Shown: one piece after another, positions 34,173 through 44,112 of the stretch | How positions within the stretch are numbered: position 1 is the stretch's first letter | How the letters are laid out: each line of letters starts with the position of its first letter | Source: Thereva unica | Lineage: Eukaryota > Arthropoda > Insecta > Diptera > Therevidae | Assembly: GCA_949987705.1 (NCBI GenBank) | Contig: OX465281.1 | Coordinates: forward strand, 256,094,542-256,158,541 | Length of the DNA: 64,000 nt | Direction of reading: 5' to 3' | Notes under the pieces: generated by a model | Databases searched by the model: none | The model's input: only the letters and a program-made list of their open reading frames with translations | Told to the model about the DNA's origin: nothing | Made by a program: the position numbers and the translations under genes

Positions 34173-36654
34173 TGGCTTGGTAGGCCGTCCTGTTGGGAGC
34201 TACGGAAGACTTAGAAGTGCTCAGAAGTGATCCCACGAGTTGGGCGAGAAAGGGTGGTCGCCCATGGCAGAACTCCGCAGCACCATGCGAAGACTAATTC
34301 AAACTAAGGATCGCCTGGTATCCAGACTCCATCATTCACATAGTTCCATCCATCACTTCAGCATGATTGCATAAACCGTGGGACTGCGAGTTTTATCGAG
34401 ATTATTCTCTCTAGATCCGCCGAATTCAGCCTGCTTCTTGGACCTCTAGTAGGATGTGGCCCAAGACCATGTATGATCGGTCTTGGATTCAGCGCTCCCT
34501 GCTTGTGCCGTGTTAAAGTCATTTCGATGAGCACATACTCTTGGCTGACTACAACCAACGTCAGTATTCACGACCCTCAAAATTATATTTTTCAATAGAA
34601 ATTATTTTTCGGATTCATTTTGCCGTCCCTTTCGCTCTGACCCAGGGCCGGCGCTGGGAATGACTCTGGGTGCCTAGACACCGTTACCCTGCGGGGGTGT
34701 GAGGTGTGAAGTTTTGTCATGTACTGTTTTTAGTAGGCGTGTAGGGGGGGGAGCTATATAATAAGACGAGTGTACGAGTAGACGGGATCTACACCTTTAC
34801 AAATTTCGGAAAAGGTTGGGAAAGACTGTCGGATCTCCTCGACAGCTCAGCTTCCTGAGACCGGAGAAGATGATTTCATGTTGTTACATGCAGCCCTTTG
34901 AATAATGATGGACGATCTTCTTTTATAGCCGGGGTTTAAAATTTGTTTCAAGAGTTTTTAGAGAGAGCTTTCACTAATGACGAATTGTGGTTCGTTGAAA
35001 CATCTGTGTGTGTATTCCTTCTTGCGTTCATTAATTATCATGAATTTCGTACGAATATTTTGTGACGTTCGTGTTTCCTTGGAGTGTTTGCTTATGAGCA
35101 GCTTCAATGATCAAAGTTGTAAGTGGAATATCAGCCGGAATTATTAGCGGAAGACGTTGCTCTGAGAAAGACTTTGGAGCATTACGGCAAAGGTTGATTT
35201 GCATCTAACATCGGGACTAAATATATAACTTCTGCGCAACAATTATTTTTCCTTTTGCAATGCTATCGGCTGTATATGCGAAACCTATTGGCCAAGAGCT
35301 TTTGCGAACTTCAGCTTGTGGTGGAGTTGTAATACCGAGTCTGGTTTTATTTAACAAACACCACGTCATAGTCCTCAAAGGAGTTGGAGTGAAGACTTCG
35401 TATCAATAGATCCCTTGTGGAAGGCATTTGGTTTGGGTAACAATTTTTTAGAGAATTTTCTTCTAAATTGTAATATATTGGTGTATAGACCGTGTAGGAG
35501 GAGCAGAAAGAAGTTCTTTACTTGGTCCGGATTATCGTTCATTAAAACGTCTATGTCAATTGTGACGTATAGTACAAACTTTATACCACAAATGCCAAAC
35601 AGGTTATCATCTACATACCAGTGGTTGGGCGTTATTTTCGGAAAGTGAATGTTCTTAGTTCTTTCTGGTTTATGTGTGACTGCATAAATGAGCCAACCCG
35701 TCCCACTGTTGAATCGGTCTGCCTTAGTTAGCACAAATTGACTTGTGCTGCCCAATAACCGTTTGATTGCCAATGAAGATTCGGTAGTTTGCCTAAAAAA
35801 CTACAATTTACATTTAACGATGTACTTTAAAAGAAAACCTTAGATTAATAATATGTAACTAATTTCTTCCCCTCGCAAAAAATGATATTAAGTAACAATT
35901 GAACGAAGAATCGGATTTCCAAAAATCCCAAAATAGTTTGAATGGAGTAAAATCGTTTCTTCGCGATCTTTCGATCCGGCATCATAACAACCAATAATTC
36001 AGATCGCGTCAAAATAAAATAAAAATTCAAAACATCAATTAGAAGATAAATTTCGAATCAAAACATATTTCTTCATAGTTTCAGAATAATTTCGAAATTC
36101 TAGTATATTTAAAATTCCAATGTTGAAACTTGTTTCAGCAAACCATGCCGACACGCTCGTCTTTACTATCAAAGAAATTCTAGTTTCCGCATTGATTGAT
36201 TGTGATAAATACAAAAAAAAATAAAAACAAATGGAAAAATACACTGTGCCAAAACGTGCCACATTACCCCACCCTGAAATTTCAAAACAAAATCGAGCAC
36301 TTGCTCACCTACTTCTGAGAAGTCCGACACCTGCCCCCAGAAGCGAATTTTATTGTTGATAATTTTTCAAATTTGATATAAAACTGCGCAGAAAGATTGG
36401 AGAGCCGAAGACGAGGAATGGCCACAAATCAATCAGTAAATTACGGCGGACATAAACAATGATTCCGCCACGACAAAGGCGCACGTTTCGCTCGCCTAGT
36501 TTCCGGTCGTTAGCCACTATTCACAGCGAATAATGTCCACAAATGCCACAAGATGGCGGAAAGAGCAAAAAGAAAGAATCTTTAACGAACTACCAATAAA
36601 AGCCGTTTAATTTATATCCAGTGGCCGGTTGTCACCCACGCCTGCGCATTGCCG
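34173..36654. other. no gene recognised; hAT-like word at 34645
   Basis: CAGGGCCGGCGCTGGG at 34645 resembles a hAT terminus (compare the right end of the 37614-39159 element), but no partner was found. The remaining sequence has only short frames. 35870-36300 is AT-rich. Confidence 0.35.
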
Positions 36655-37038
36655 CTAATTAATTAAAGAAGGCCCACCATTAATATTGAAATCTTGTGCG
36701 TCTTTGCGCTTGCCGGGTGATAAATTGGAAACGTGTTCGTTAACACCACGAAATTTGCGGAACGAGAGTTTCCTTTCGGCACAGAATTTTTTTACTCTCG
36801 CCCGAAGTGAAACCACCTTTTTAGTGGGACTCTTTTTTTCAGAAGGAGAGACGAAATCGAAGCCAGAACCCAGTCTGCGGCAGGTCTGCCCACCTTTGTC
36901 CTCTGCCTTTACATATTTCAAAATTTTGCGTGATTTATTGACGGATTTCGAACGCTTCTTGAATTCTAAATTGGACCACCTTTCGGCAAGGTCACATTTT
37001 GGAGCCATGGAAATTCTGTTTTGATTGGAGTTACGCAA
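36655..37038 (-). CDS. hypothetical basic protein, possible exon
   Basis: This 127-codon minus frame has a more convincing coding look than most in the window. From the second Met (MAPKCDLAERWSNLEFKKR) it is Lys/Arg-rich with Ser, no low-complexity run and no resemblance to the LINE or DNA-element frames here. The ATG is followed by G, a favourable context. The C-terminal part holds FRKFRGVNEHVSNLSPGKRK. A 112-codon antisense frame overlaps it. I do not recognise a family; it could be an exon of a host gene, a decayed repeat ORF, or chance. Confidence 0.3.
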   Translation of the reverse strand: MRNSNQNRISMAPKCDLAERWSNLEFKKRSKSVNKSRKILKYVKAEDKGGQTCRRLGSGFDFVSPSEKKSPTKKVVSLRARVKKFCAERKLSFRKFRGVNEHVSNLSPGKRKDAQDFNINGGPSLIN

Positions 37039-37605
37039 CTCTAATGATGATGGACCGAAATGTCAAGTGCACGCACAAAAATTGGGTAAAATTGGAAACC
37101 ATTTTGGCGCTACGATTGAATTATAGAAAACGAGCAAGACCGAATGAGTGCAATGGGTGTCAAATACATCACTCTACTCTGCATCGAAAGGAACTGCCCC
37201 ATTACTCTACGTCAAACACAACCTTTCAGACAACCTATGAACAAAATCCAACGACTATTGTACAGGGATAAACATCATCTTGATAGTCAACATCGCGTTA
37301 GCCCTGTATAGAACAGGTCTGACCTAGTTCATCTTTAAAATAGGGTATTTTGCTAAGTAAGGCGGAGTATCTCCACCAAGTATGTACACCTTGTCAGGGT
37401 TGGTGTTTTGGGCTATGACGGGAAGCAAGAGAACTGTCAAGCCATTGGAAGAAACACCCATGCCACAAGTCAAACTGACGAGGCCAGATGAAGCTAGATA
37501 GGTGCATACCCTATCCTCCCTCATTTCCAACTTTCCACGCATTGTGTGAATCCATTTTCTTGTTCACATCACTTCTTCACATTTAAGCCAAAGTATTTAT
37601 CGTTA
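37039..37605. other. no gene recognised
   Basis: Only short frames are present. Ends at the target-site duplication of the next element. Confidence 0.35.
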
Positions 37606-39167
37606 GCTGCGTGCAGTACCGGCCCTAGGGTAGAGGGAATGGAGCGGTCGCTCTAGTCGCCAGGTGGCAAGGGGCGCCAAAATGAATGTGAAAAACAATT
37701 TCGAGCCAAAAAATAAAATTTTAATGACGCCTTTTTTTACAAAAACCTTAGCACCTCTCAAAGTTCCAAACACTTCTTGGGATTTCATATCCCCTAACAG
37801 GCCGACTTACAAGGCCAGTTATTTCTGAACCCATGTCGAATGTGGCTCCAATGAAGGGAAATTTTAGGGATACTTCTTCAAGGAGGGCAGACTGAGTCCG
37901 CGAACCATGGTGGAGTGCGTTTAGATCACTCCTTCATTGGAAGAAGATTTCCTTAGAGGCCCATCTGCAGAAGTACGGGCACCTTTTGCTCCATCAGAGA
38001 GGCGACCCAAAAAAGCGACCGCTTTTAGACGGTGAATTCTGGAAGCTGGGTACTCCCGTGTAGAAGCTGCTGGGCTCTGCATCGCCCTCGAGGAAGAGAA
38101 GAATGCCGTTTTACTTAATAAGAAGATAGTTAGATCCTCTGGATCTCCTCCAAACCACAATAACTCGGCGTAAAGGTGAAGGCTCCGGGCATACGGTTTG
38201 AGAATCCGACTGAAAACCCTTCAGAAAAGAAGTCCGACTAAATGACAGAAAGTGTCAGAATGGACGTTCTTGCGATGTGTATATCCGGGAGTTTTCTGGA
38301 AGAGATTGCCGAGTTGGGGTAGGAGTCAGAGCACCCCAGATTCATTGGGGTTGCTGCGCGCCACTGTGATGAGCCGCCTTAGGTTCGGGAAGGAACAAGC
38401 CTTGTCGCTGTAGACGAGGGAAAGCTGCCGCAAAGCTATGTTGTGGTCCGGTGCTTCCCTGCTAATACATTTTGTGGAAAACGTTAGAGATCCAAAAAAC
38501 GACCTTAAAGGTGTAGGAATGGAGAGTTCTCTGTGGACCAAATGTCTATTGACGAGCTGAGCCAGACGGGTGGCCATATTGGCGGCATGTTCGGTCGGGC
38601 ATAGCTTAGGATCAGGAAAATCCCATGTCCCAAAGTGCCCCCAGCCAAACTTGCAATGTCCCCTCATCGACCGCCAGCACCCGGCGAGCAACCACGATCA
38701 TTTCCGCTCCGGTCCCCATGGAAGCAAAACCCCGTGGTAACCAACTGAAGCCTTGCAGAAGTCTGCACAACACAAATAACCACATACTCGCTAGAGAGAC
38801 CAGCGTAGCTGGCGAAACACCGTGGAAGCAGTTTTGGGAAGGAATACTTGCTCTAATGCTCTATTACGCTGCGAGCCTAAATTATTATTTATTAAAAAGG
38901 CTCTACAACCGGAATCCGGTCGTGCCCTCTCGCAACAACTGTGTCGCTCACTGCAAAAGGTTGACCCTAGAGGTTGACCCGCTTTCGAGTCACATCCCGT
39001 CACATCGCTCGCTACAAAACCAAAGTCACTTGCACTTCTGAAGCCGCTCCATCCTCACAACGAAAAATATGGCAAAATGCAATTTATAAGTAAGCGCCGA
39101 CCAAAAGGCGCCGAAAGACAGTCCCGCTCCACCCTGAAGAAAGGCTAGGGCCGGCGCTGGCTGCGTG
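37606..39167. mobile_element. hAT-like element, 1546 bp, perfect 8 bp TSD
   Basis: The body 37614-39159 starts CAGTACCGGCCCTAGGG and ends, read reversed, CAGCGCCGGCCCTAGCC, both in the CAG...GGCCCTAG form of a common hAT group. The flanks are a perfect 8 bp duplication GCTGCGTG (37606-37613 and 39160-39167). Inside are minus frames of 79 and 121 codons with no recognisable transposase, zinc-finger or dimerisation block, so it is probably non-autonomous. A segment at 37915-38130 is repeated in reverse at 34000-34172. Confidence 0.87.
38326..38691 (-). CDS. unidentified 121-codon frame inside hAT-like element
   Basis: The frame lies wholly within the element and is continuous, with a mixed, non-repetitive composition (KFGWGHFGTWDFPDPKLCP, then NMATRLAQLVNRHLVHREL). 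I cannot match it to hAT transposase. Start codon choice is simply the first Met. It may be cargo of the element or the decayed remnant of another repeat. Confidence 0.25.
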   Translation of the reverse strand: MLAGCWRSMRGHCKFGWGHFGTWDFPDPKLCPTEHAANMATRLAQLVNRHLVHRELSIPTPLRSFFGSLTFSTKCISREAPDHNIALRQLSLVYSDKACSFPNLRRLITVARSNPNESGVL

Positions 39168-39178
39168 GTTAGCTAGTA

Positions 39179-39625
39179 CCCGAGTAAAAATAATTTAGTT
39201 GGTTCATTTTCTTAAAAGCAAATATGCGTCCGCAACTAGTACCCATTGCGAAGAAATGCGCCTGCCATACTAGTATGCGCGCTCCTGCTACAGGCATGAA
39301 AGTCTAAAATTTCGCCCGCATCGCCATAGGTTATACCAAATGTGAGTGTTGTTTTTCCAGCTCCTCGTCCCCCAACTAAGCACTAACTACGTCCAATGCT
39401 GCTTGACCTACGCAATCTAACGAGAGCCGGACTACTGAGAATGCTAACGGCCTTTCTTATTTGTAACACATTCTTCCTCCACATGCTTCTCTTGCCCAAA
39501 AAAGAAGGTTTGCTCCAGAACCATAGTCCCTCGTGTAGGAATGGCCAATGGCACTCTTTATGGTCACCAAGATAATTGCCCGTTTTCTTCGTCCTATCCA
39601 ATTGTTTAGGGCCCCAATTTTGCCC
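39179..39625 (-). mobile_element. 5S-bearing TIR element, long copy (5S-like core antisense)
   Basis: It begins TA|CCCGAGTAAAAATAATTTAG at 39177, only 10 bp right of the hAT target duplication. The body 'ctacaggcatgaaagtctaaaattt' (reversed in the 20 kb copy) leads into the 5S-like core at 39342-39451, followed, after an extra roughly 100 bp not seen in other copies, by the shared block 'tggtcaccaagataattgcc' and 'tcgtcctat'. The right terminal repeat is not found; sequence between 39625 and the LINE-B target site has no further family match. Confidence 0.72.
39342..39451 (-). ncRNA. 5S rRNA-like core of TIR element
   Basis: On the minus strand it reads in 5S order, with the best match in the box A to box C region: plus-strand text 'gtcccccaactaagcactaa' is the reverse of 'ttagtgcttagttggggg', and 'gctgcttga' of the AAGCAGC block. 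The helix-forming ends are diverged. It is carried in a mobile element and is not a functional rRNA gene. Confidence 0.65.
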
Positions 39626-39705
39626 CCTTTAGTCATATTAACACCTGTTTGAAACGATGGACTAGTTTGAGAAAGGTCCATTCCCATATTTTCCTGTCTA
39701 CTCAT

Positions 39706-39718
39706 GCTTAGCAGCTTA
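39706..39718. repeat. 13 bp target-site duplication, 3' side of LINE-B
   Basis: GCTTAGCAGCTTA occurs here and at 41887-41899, exactly bounding the LINE-B insertion. Confidence 0.9.
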
Positions 39719-41886
39719 GGTTAGGTTAGGTTAGGTTGAAATGGCTGCCCCACCAGGGAGCCCACTTAGGCACGCCATTGGGCCCATTGTGATGCCATTC
39801 TGGTATTGGGACATAGTTCAGGCCATTTCAAGCCATTTCGAGCTTTTAATAAAGCGACAGAGTCTAGAGACACCAATATTTTGCAGCTCGCTCAATCCGT
39901 CAAGAAAAGGTGAGCCAAGTAGAGTCCCTCTTTTCCTTGCTAGGGCGGGACATGTACAGAGAAGATGGGAGACAGTTTCTTCCTCTTCTTCATTACCACA
40001 ACTTCTACATAAGTCGTTGTGGGGGAGTCCTAATCTTTCGGCGTGTGGGCCGAAGGGACAGTGACCAGTCAGCACCCTTACCACATGGCTTATCTCCTTT
40101 TTGTTCAACTGAACCAGAGATTTTGAACGCTTTGCGTCTAAAGTTGGCCACATTGCATGGAGAGTGCGACAAACCGTTGCTGTGGTCCATCTCAGCCCGG
40201 CTCGAGCTAAGCTGATTTTTCTCACAGCTAGTTTATAGGTGGCTAAGGGCATTCCCATTTGGGTTAAGTGGGGTGTCCTTTCCACTTCGGTTCCCTGTCT
40301 AGCAAGCTCATCTGCCCTACAGTTTCCCCTAATCCCACTGTGTCCAGGAACCCAACACAGTGTTATATCAAACTGAGTGGCAGTCTCACACAGAGACCTG
40401 CGGCAGTTCAGAAGAGTCGTGGATGTTGTGACGACAGAATTAAGAGCCTTGAGGGCCGCCTGGCTATCCGATAGAATACATATATTCTTATGAGATATAT
40501 TATTTATCTTCAGCCATTCGAGAGCCTCCCAGATCGCAGTGACTTCCGCTTGGAAGACGCTGCAGTGATCGGGTAGACGAAGAGAGGTATTTATATTTAA
40601 TGCCTCGGAAAAGATACCAGAGCCTACATTATTCCCAATTTTTGAGCCATCTGTGAAAATACATAATGACCCAGTTGGGATAACACCATCTGTCCAGTCA
40701 TCTCTGGCCGGAATGATGGTATTGAAACCTTTCTCCAAGGTCCACGTAGGTGTAGTATAATCTAGGTTGTTCGCAGTGATGGCGAATTTCCTAAGGATGG
40801 ATGAATGGCCATATGAGTATGGAGTCCATCCAAGAGAAGCCTTTGTCCTGGCAGCCGTCCAGGCTGCCATTTGCTCGGCGTGTATATCCAAAGGGGTAAG
40901 ATGCAATAAGACATCCAGCGCAGCTGTAGGGGTGCTTCTCATTGCACCACTGATACACAGTTCAGCTGTTCTTTGGACCCTTTCCAGTATCTTGCGATAC
41001 GTAATCTTCTGTAATGCAGTCCACCATACCGATATGCCATGCATAAGTATAGGTCTGATTACGGCTGTATAGAGCCAGTGGACGATGCGGGGTTTAAGGC
41101 CCCAGTTGACTCCGATCGTTTTCTGGCATAGGAAGAGAGCTGTTTTGGCCTTATTTGCTCTTTCTATAAGATTCGGTCTCCACGTTAGTTTCCTATCGAG
41201 TATGAGACCTAGAAATTTCGCATCCTCCTTTATATGCAGTGTTTCATTACAGAGTCTTAAAGGAGGAAAATTGGGAAGTCTATGCTTCTTTGTAAAGAGC
41301 ACTACTTCAGTCTTGGTTGGGTTGACGCCTAGACCCTTTGTAGTGGCCCAATGAGAAAGAGTATTCAATGCTTGTTGCATTATATCTCTTATTGTTGAGA
41401 TGTACTTGCCGGTCACCACCAGCACAATATCATCAGCATAGGCCACCGTGGTGCACCCAGACTCCTTTAGAGTTATCAATACTTCATTGACTGTCATATT
41501 CCAAAGGAGCGGCGATAAGACCCCACCTTGTGGTGTGCCTCTTTTAACCCGTCTGACTTCTTCCGAAAGCCCCAGGCTAGACTTTATGACCCTGCACCCT
41601 AGCAACTGATCAATAAAGGACCTGGAGCACCCATCAACATTCAGACGCTGGAGTGCCCTCGTGACCGCAGAGGGTTCAACATTGTTGAAAGCACCTTCAA
41701 TATCTAGGAAAGCAGCCAACGTGAATTCCTTGAATTCAAGGGATCTTTCAATGACCGCTACCAAAGAGTGGAGAGCAGTGTCTACTGATTTACCTTTCGT
41801 GTAGGCATGCTGCGAGGGAGAAAGCAGTTTTTTATCAATGCTTTGCTTAACATGGATCTCCACAAGTCTTTCTAGTATCTTGAGGA
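39719..41886 (-). mobile_element. LINE-B, 5'-truncated I/R1-like non-LTR retrotransposon
   Basis: The insertion is bounded by a 13 bp duplication (39706-39718, 41887-41899). In element order (right to left) it contains RT, thumb, RNase H, a Cys/His block, a roughly 80 bp 3' UTR and a tail of AACCT units (on plus 'ggttaggttaggttaggtt', 39719-39737) in place of poly(A). It is 5'-truncated just before 41886: the open frame runs straight into the junction (LLKILERLVEIH), so endonuclease and ORF1 are missing. It is apparently young, because the 681-codon frame has no break. Confidence 0.92.
39818..41863 (-). CDS. LINE-B ORF2 polyprotein, RT plus RNase H (5'-truncated)
   Basis: This is an unbroken 681-codon frame. 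RT palm: catalytic Asp in FLDIEGAFNNV (residue 54), TPQGG at 110-114, YADD at 142-145. Thumb block: SGAMRSTPTAALDVLLHL near 305-322. RNase H: FTDGS (D405), QAEVTAIWEAL (E440), LSDSQAA (D466) and RADELA (D518), so the four acidic residues of the active site are all present. A C-terminal C-X2-C...H-X4-C block (C619, C622, H633, C638) follows. The reverse transcriptase copies element RNA at target DNA and RNase H removes the template. The Met at 41863 is internal: the frame is open further upstream to the truncation point. I/R1 superfamily is inferred from domain order. Confidence 0.93.
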   Translation of the reverse strand: MEIHVKQSIDKKLLSPSQHAYTKGKSVDTALHSLVAVIERSLEFKEFTLAAFLDIEGAFNNVEPSAVTRALQRLNVDGCSRSFIDQLLGCRVIKSSLGLSEEVRRVKRGTPQGGVLSPLLWNMTVNEVLITLKESGCTTVAYADDIVLVVTGKYISTIRDIMQQALNTLSHWATTKGLGVNPTKTEVVLFTKKHRLPNFPPLRLCNETLHIKEDAKFLGLILDRKLTWRPNLIERANKAKTALFLCQKTIGVNWGLKPRIVHWLYTAVIRPILMHGISVWWTALQKITYRKILERVQRTAELCISGAMRSTPTAALDVLLHLTPLDIHAEQMAAWTAARTKASLGWTPYSYGHSSILRKFAITANNLDYTTPTWTLEKGFNTIIPARDDWTDGVIPTGSLCIFTDGSKIGNNVGSGIFSEALNINTSLRLPDHCSVFQAEVTAIWEALEWLKINNISHKNICILSDSQAALKALNSVVTTSTTLLNCRRSLCETATQFDITLCWVPGHSGIRGNCRADELARQGTEVERTPHLTQMGMPLATYKLAVRKISLARAGLRWTTATVCRTLHAMWPTLDAKRSKSLVQLNKKEISHVVRVLTGHCPFGPHAERLGLPHNDLCRSCGNEEEEETVSHLLCTCPALARKRGTLLGSPFLDGLSELQNIGVSRLCRFIKSSKWLEMA

Positions 41887-41899
41887 GCTTAGCAGCTTA
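41887..41899. repeat. 13 bp target-site duplication, 5' side of LINE-B
   Basis: This is the second GCTTAGCAGCTTA copy, directly after the truncated 5' end of LINE-B. Confidence 0.9.
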
Positions 41900-42798
41900 C
41901 TACTAGGCTTTGTAAACTGACACGGTCTGGTACTAGAAACAGTGATTCCTGAACTTATACCTTCCAGATAAAAAACCGGAAAGCCTACGCTAATGATCCA
42001 AACAATGTTGAAGACTTTAAACGCCAGAATAATAAAGCTATTAGTACAATAATTTACGAAACGTGCAATGATATCATTGAACACTTTTACCAAAGGATCG
42101 ACATCTGCAAAAGTATCGGCACGTGACGGCAATTTGGAAGAGATGAAATAAAATTGTAAGTGTCTACTTAAAAAACAGAATCCTAAAAAAATTCAATTTG
42201 TTCGCTTTTTATTCTTCAAAAAAAGTATCGAGAGGTTCCTTTGGGGCATGCTGTAGTTAAGTGATATAAAATAGTAATATGGTTTTGAGATCCAACAGCA
42301 ATTGAATAATTTTATATCTATTTGAAATCAATATAAAAGACGAGCGGAATTGGTTGGTTTTTACACTAAAATGCAGAACATTCCCACAAACAGAATTTAG
42401 AGCTCTCTTCCTTACATATCAAAAGCACTTAAGTATCATTACGAATTCATGTGGGTGCACCACACGTGCATTTTCGTGGTAACCCTAATTGTATGAACCA
42501 TATGACCATGGAGAGAGCTTCCATTTGGGTATTTTTCGTATGCTGCAACATTAATGAGACACGGTGGATTCGAACTGGAAGAAATATGAAAAACAATTTC
42601 GTGAAATTTTAAGTAGAATGAATTGGAAGCCACAAGATTGTTAAATTAAAATATAATTTTGCTTTAAAAATTAGTATCTAGAAACTAGTCTTGTGACTTA
42701 GGCAATTTGTGTCCTACTGTGACACGAAATGCTCCCTTTTAAGGTAAAAAAAAATCTTTTCAGTAGATTGGTCCAACAATGCCCTAATGGGACCTATA
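41900..42798. other. no gene recognised
   Basis: This stretch continues the pre-insertion locus of LINE-B. The minus frame 41872-42132 crosses the LINE-B junction and is not a real gene. No motif elsewhere. Confidence 0.4.
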
Positions 42799-43064
42799 GT
42801 ATAGACCAGTAGTCTCCAAAGTGGGGTACGCGCATTTTAGGGGGTAGGTACGCCAAATTTCTCTTCAACGTACTTTATGCCCTCTCCTTTTCTAAGATAT
42901 TCAATGCTGTTGCGAAAGAAAAACATAAATAGTCTTCATATCCATACTAAACTCCTTGGATCACAATGTATACGTTGAGACTACACCTCGATGAGATCGA
43001 ATTATGCGCGAACGAACCAATCTGAGATAGTGGATAGCTAAAGTGGCTGAATACAAACCTTTAA

Positions 43065-43260
43065 CTATCAGCTGATCATAAACCTGGAAAAACAAGTTTC
43101 CGTAAGAATCAAGGTATGGAAACAGATCATTCACTCACAGCCCGCTTAAGGTACCTGGTAGTAATGATCGAGTAATAATGTATCTGGGATGCCGGATAAA
43201 GTTTCCGCTGTTTGTGCAGCATTTCCTGCCCAACGTGGGTGCTCAAACCGATCCGTCGCC
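43065..43260 (+). pseudogene. R1-like LINE scrap
   Basis: Nucleotide similarity to 8260-8480 is clear in blocks: 'aaggta[c/t]g[a/g]gaaacagat', 'cacagcccgc', 'ctgtttgtgca', 'gcccaacgtggg', 'aaggatgg'. The reading frame is destroyed. In the better copy the region follows the RT catalytic box. Confidence 0.6.
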
Positions 43261-43639
43261 AGCCGAGGGCAAGGATGGTTAGGTTAGTCTAACCTTACGC
43301 AGGGCCAGTTGGGGCAAGAGCATTTAACAAAACTGGCGACAGAAACATGCGTGCGTGCGGTGCGTGCCGTAATTGATATTGTATAAGGGCATGTATTCAA
43401 ATGCGATCTCAGATATAGTTTCGGAAACAGAACGCATGCTAGGCAAAAGTTAGCCTACTTTCAGCTTTTTACACATTGTCGCAATTGACATAGAATTGAC
43501 ATATACTACAAAAATAAGCACTCGTCGCTTACATTTTTTGGATATCCGTGAAAAAAAACGCAAGCACGCAATTATCTGTTAGCGAAAACTTACCGCAACT
43601 TGCGCATTGGCCGCCAGCACCGCATGAATCCAGATAGGG

Positions 43640-44112
43640 GGCCTCGGTAGCCTAGGGAGTAAGGCGCCTGGCTACTATCCCAGAGGTCCCGGGTTCGATT
43701 CCCGGCGGTGCCACGGTCCTAGCCTTTCCCAATTTCCCACCCATATAACTTTCCTTCTTTCTTCTTCCCTCTTTACATTCCTGATCCCTCCTGTCATAGC
43801 CTTCCTTAGCCCTTCCCCGCCCCACCAAAAAGCGCATGTCATCGGTTGGTTGATGAGATTCAACTCGTTTCAGGAGGCATAACACTCCAGCGAGTTGTTT
43901 CTCGATGCCCCGATGACAAAGTCGCCAGTAATGGTTGGGAGTAGGTGGACTAAAAAAAATATCACGGGTAGGTTGTGACAGTTCCTTTCTTCCCCGACTA
44001 GAGCTGCTGTTCGACATTGCACTCTATATGAAGAAAATAGACTGTCGACACAGTATAAAGGGCGTTTCCTGTGACTCTAGTCTTTCACATAAAAAAAAAA
44101 AAAAAAAAAAAA
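43640..44112 (+). mobile_element. tRNA-derived SINE, full copy, about 470 bp
   Basis: The head 43640-43712 is tRNA-like: box A region 'tagcctagggagtaaggcg' and box B 'gggttcgattccc', ending 'ggtgcca'. The body follows (pyrimidine-rich, then 'gcgcatgtcatcggttgg', 'ggaggcataacactccagcg'), and the 3' part has GACATTGCAC, AGTATAAAGGG and CACATAAAA, then a 20+ A tract. The promoter in the head lets RNA polymerase III transcribe it. The same element is at 52163-52622. Tail motifs are shared with LINE-A. Confidence 0.88.

Noticed and set aside
34645..34660. hAT 5' terminus CAGGGCCGGCGCTGGG
   Set aside because: No right end could be paired with it; kept only as a note next to the 34 kb repeat.
36686..37024. 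112-codon plus-strand frame
   Set aside because: It mirrors the minus-strand frame 36655-37038; the minus reading has the more protein-like composition.
39719..39738. telomeric repeat array or interstitial telomere
   Set aside because: Only three to four GGTTA units, located exactly at the 3' end of LINE-B and inside its target duplication, so it is the element's tail.
39910..41354. plus-strand frames of 68-101 codons
   Set aside because: They lie antisense to the intact LINE-B ORF2 frame.
41872..42132. 86-codon minus frame as ORF upstream of LINE-B
   Set aside because: It crosses the LINE-B truncation point and target duplication, so the two parts never belonged together.
43640..43712. 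tRNA gene
   Set aside because: Box A and box B are present, but the arms do not pair as a full cloverleaf and the same head is joined to the same body and tail at 52163-52622, so it is a SINE head.
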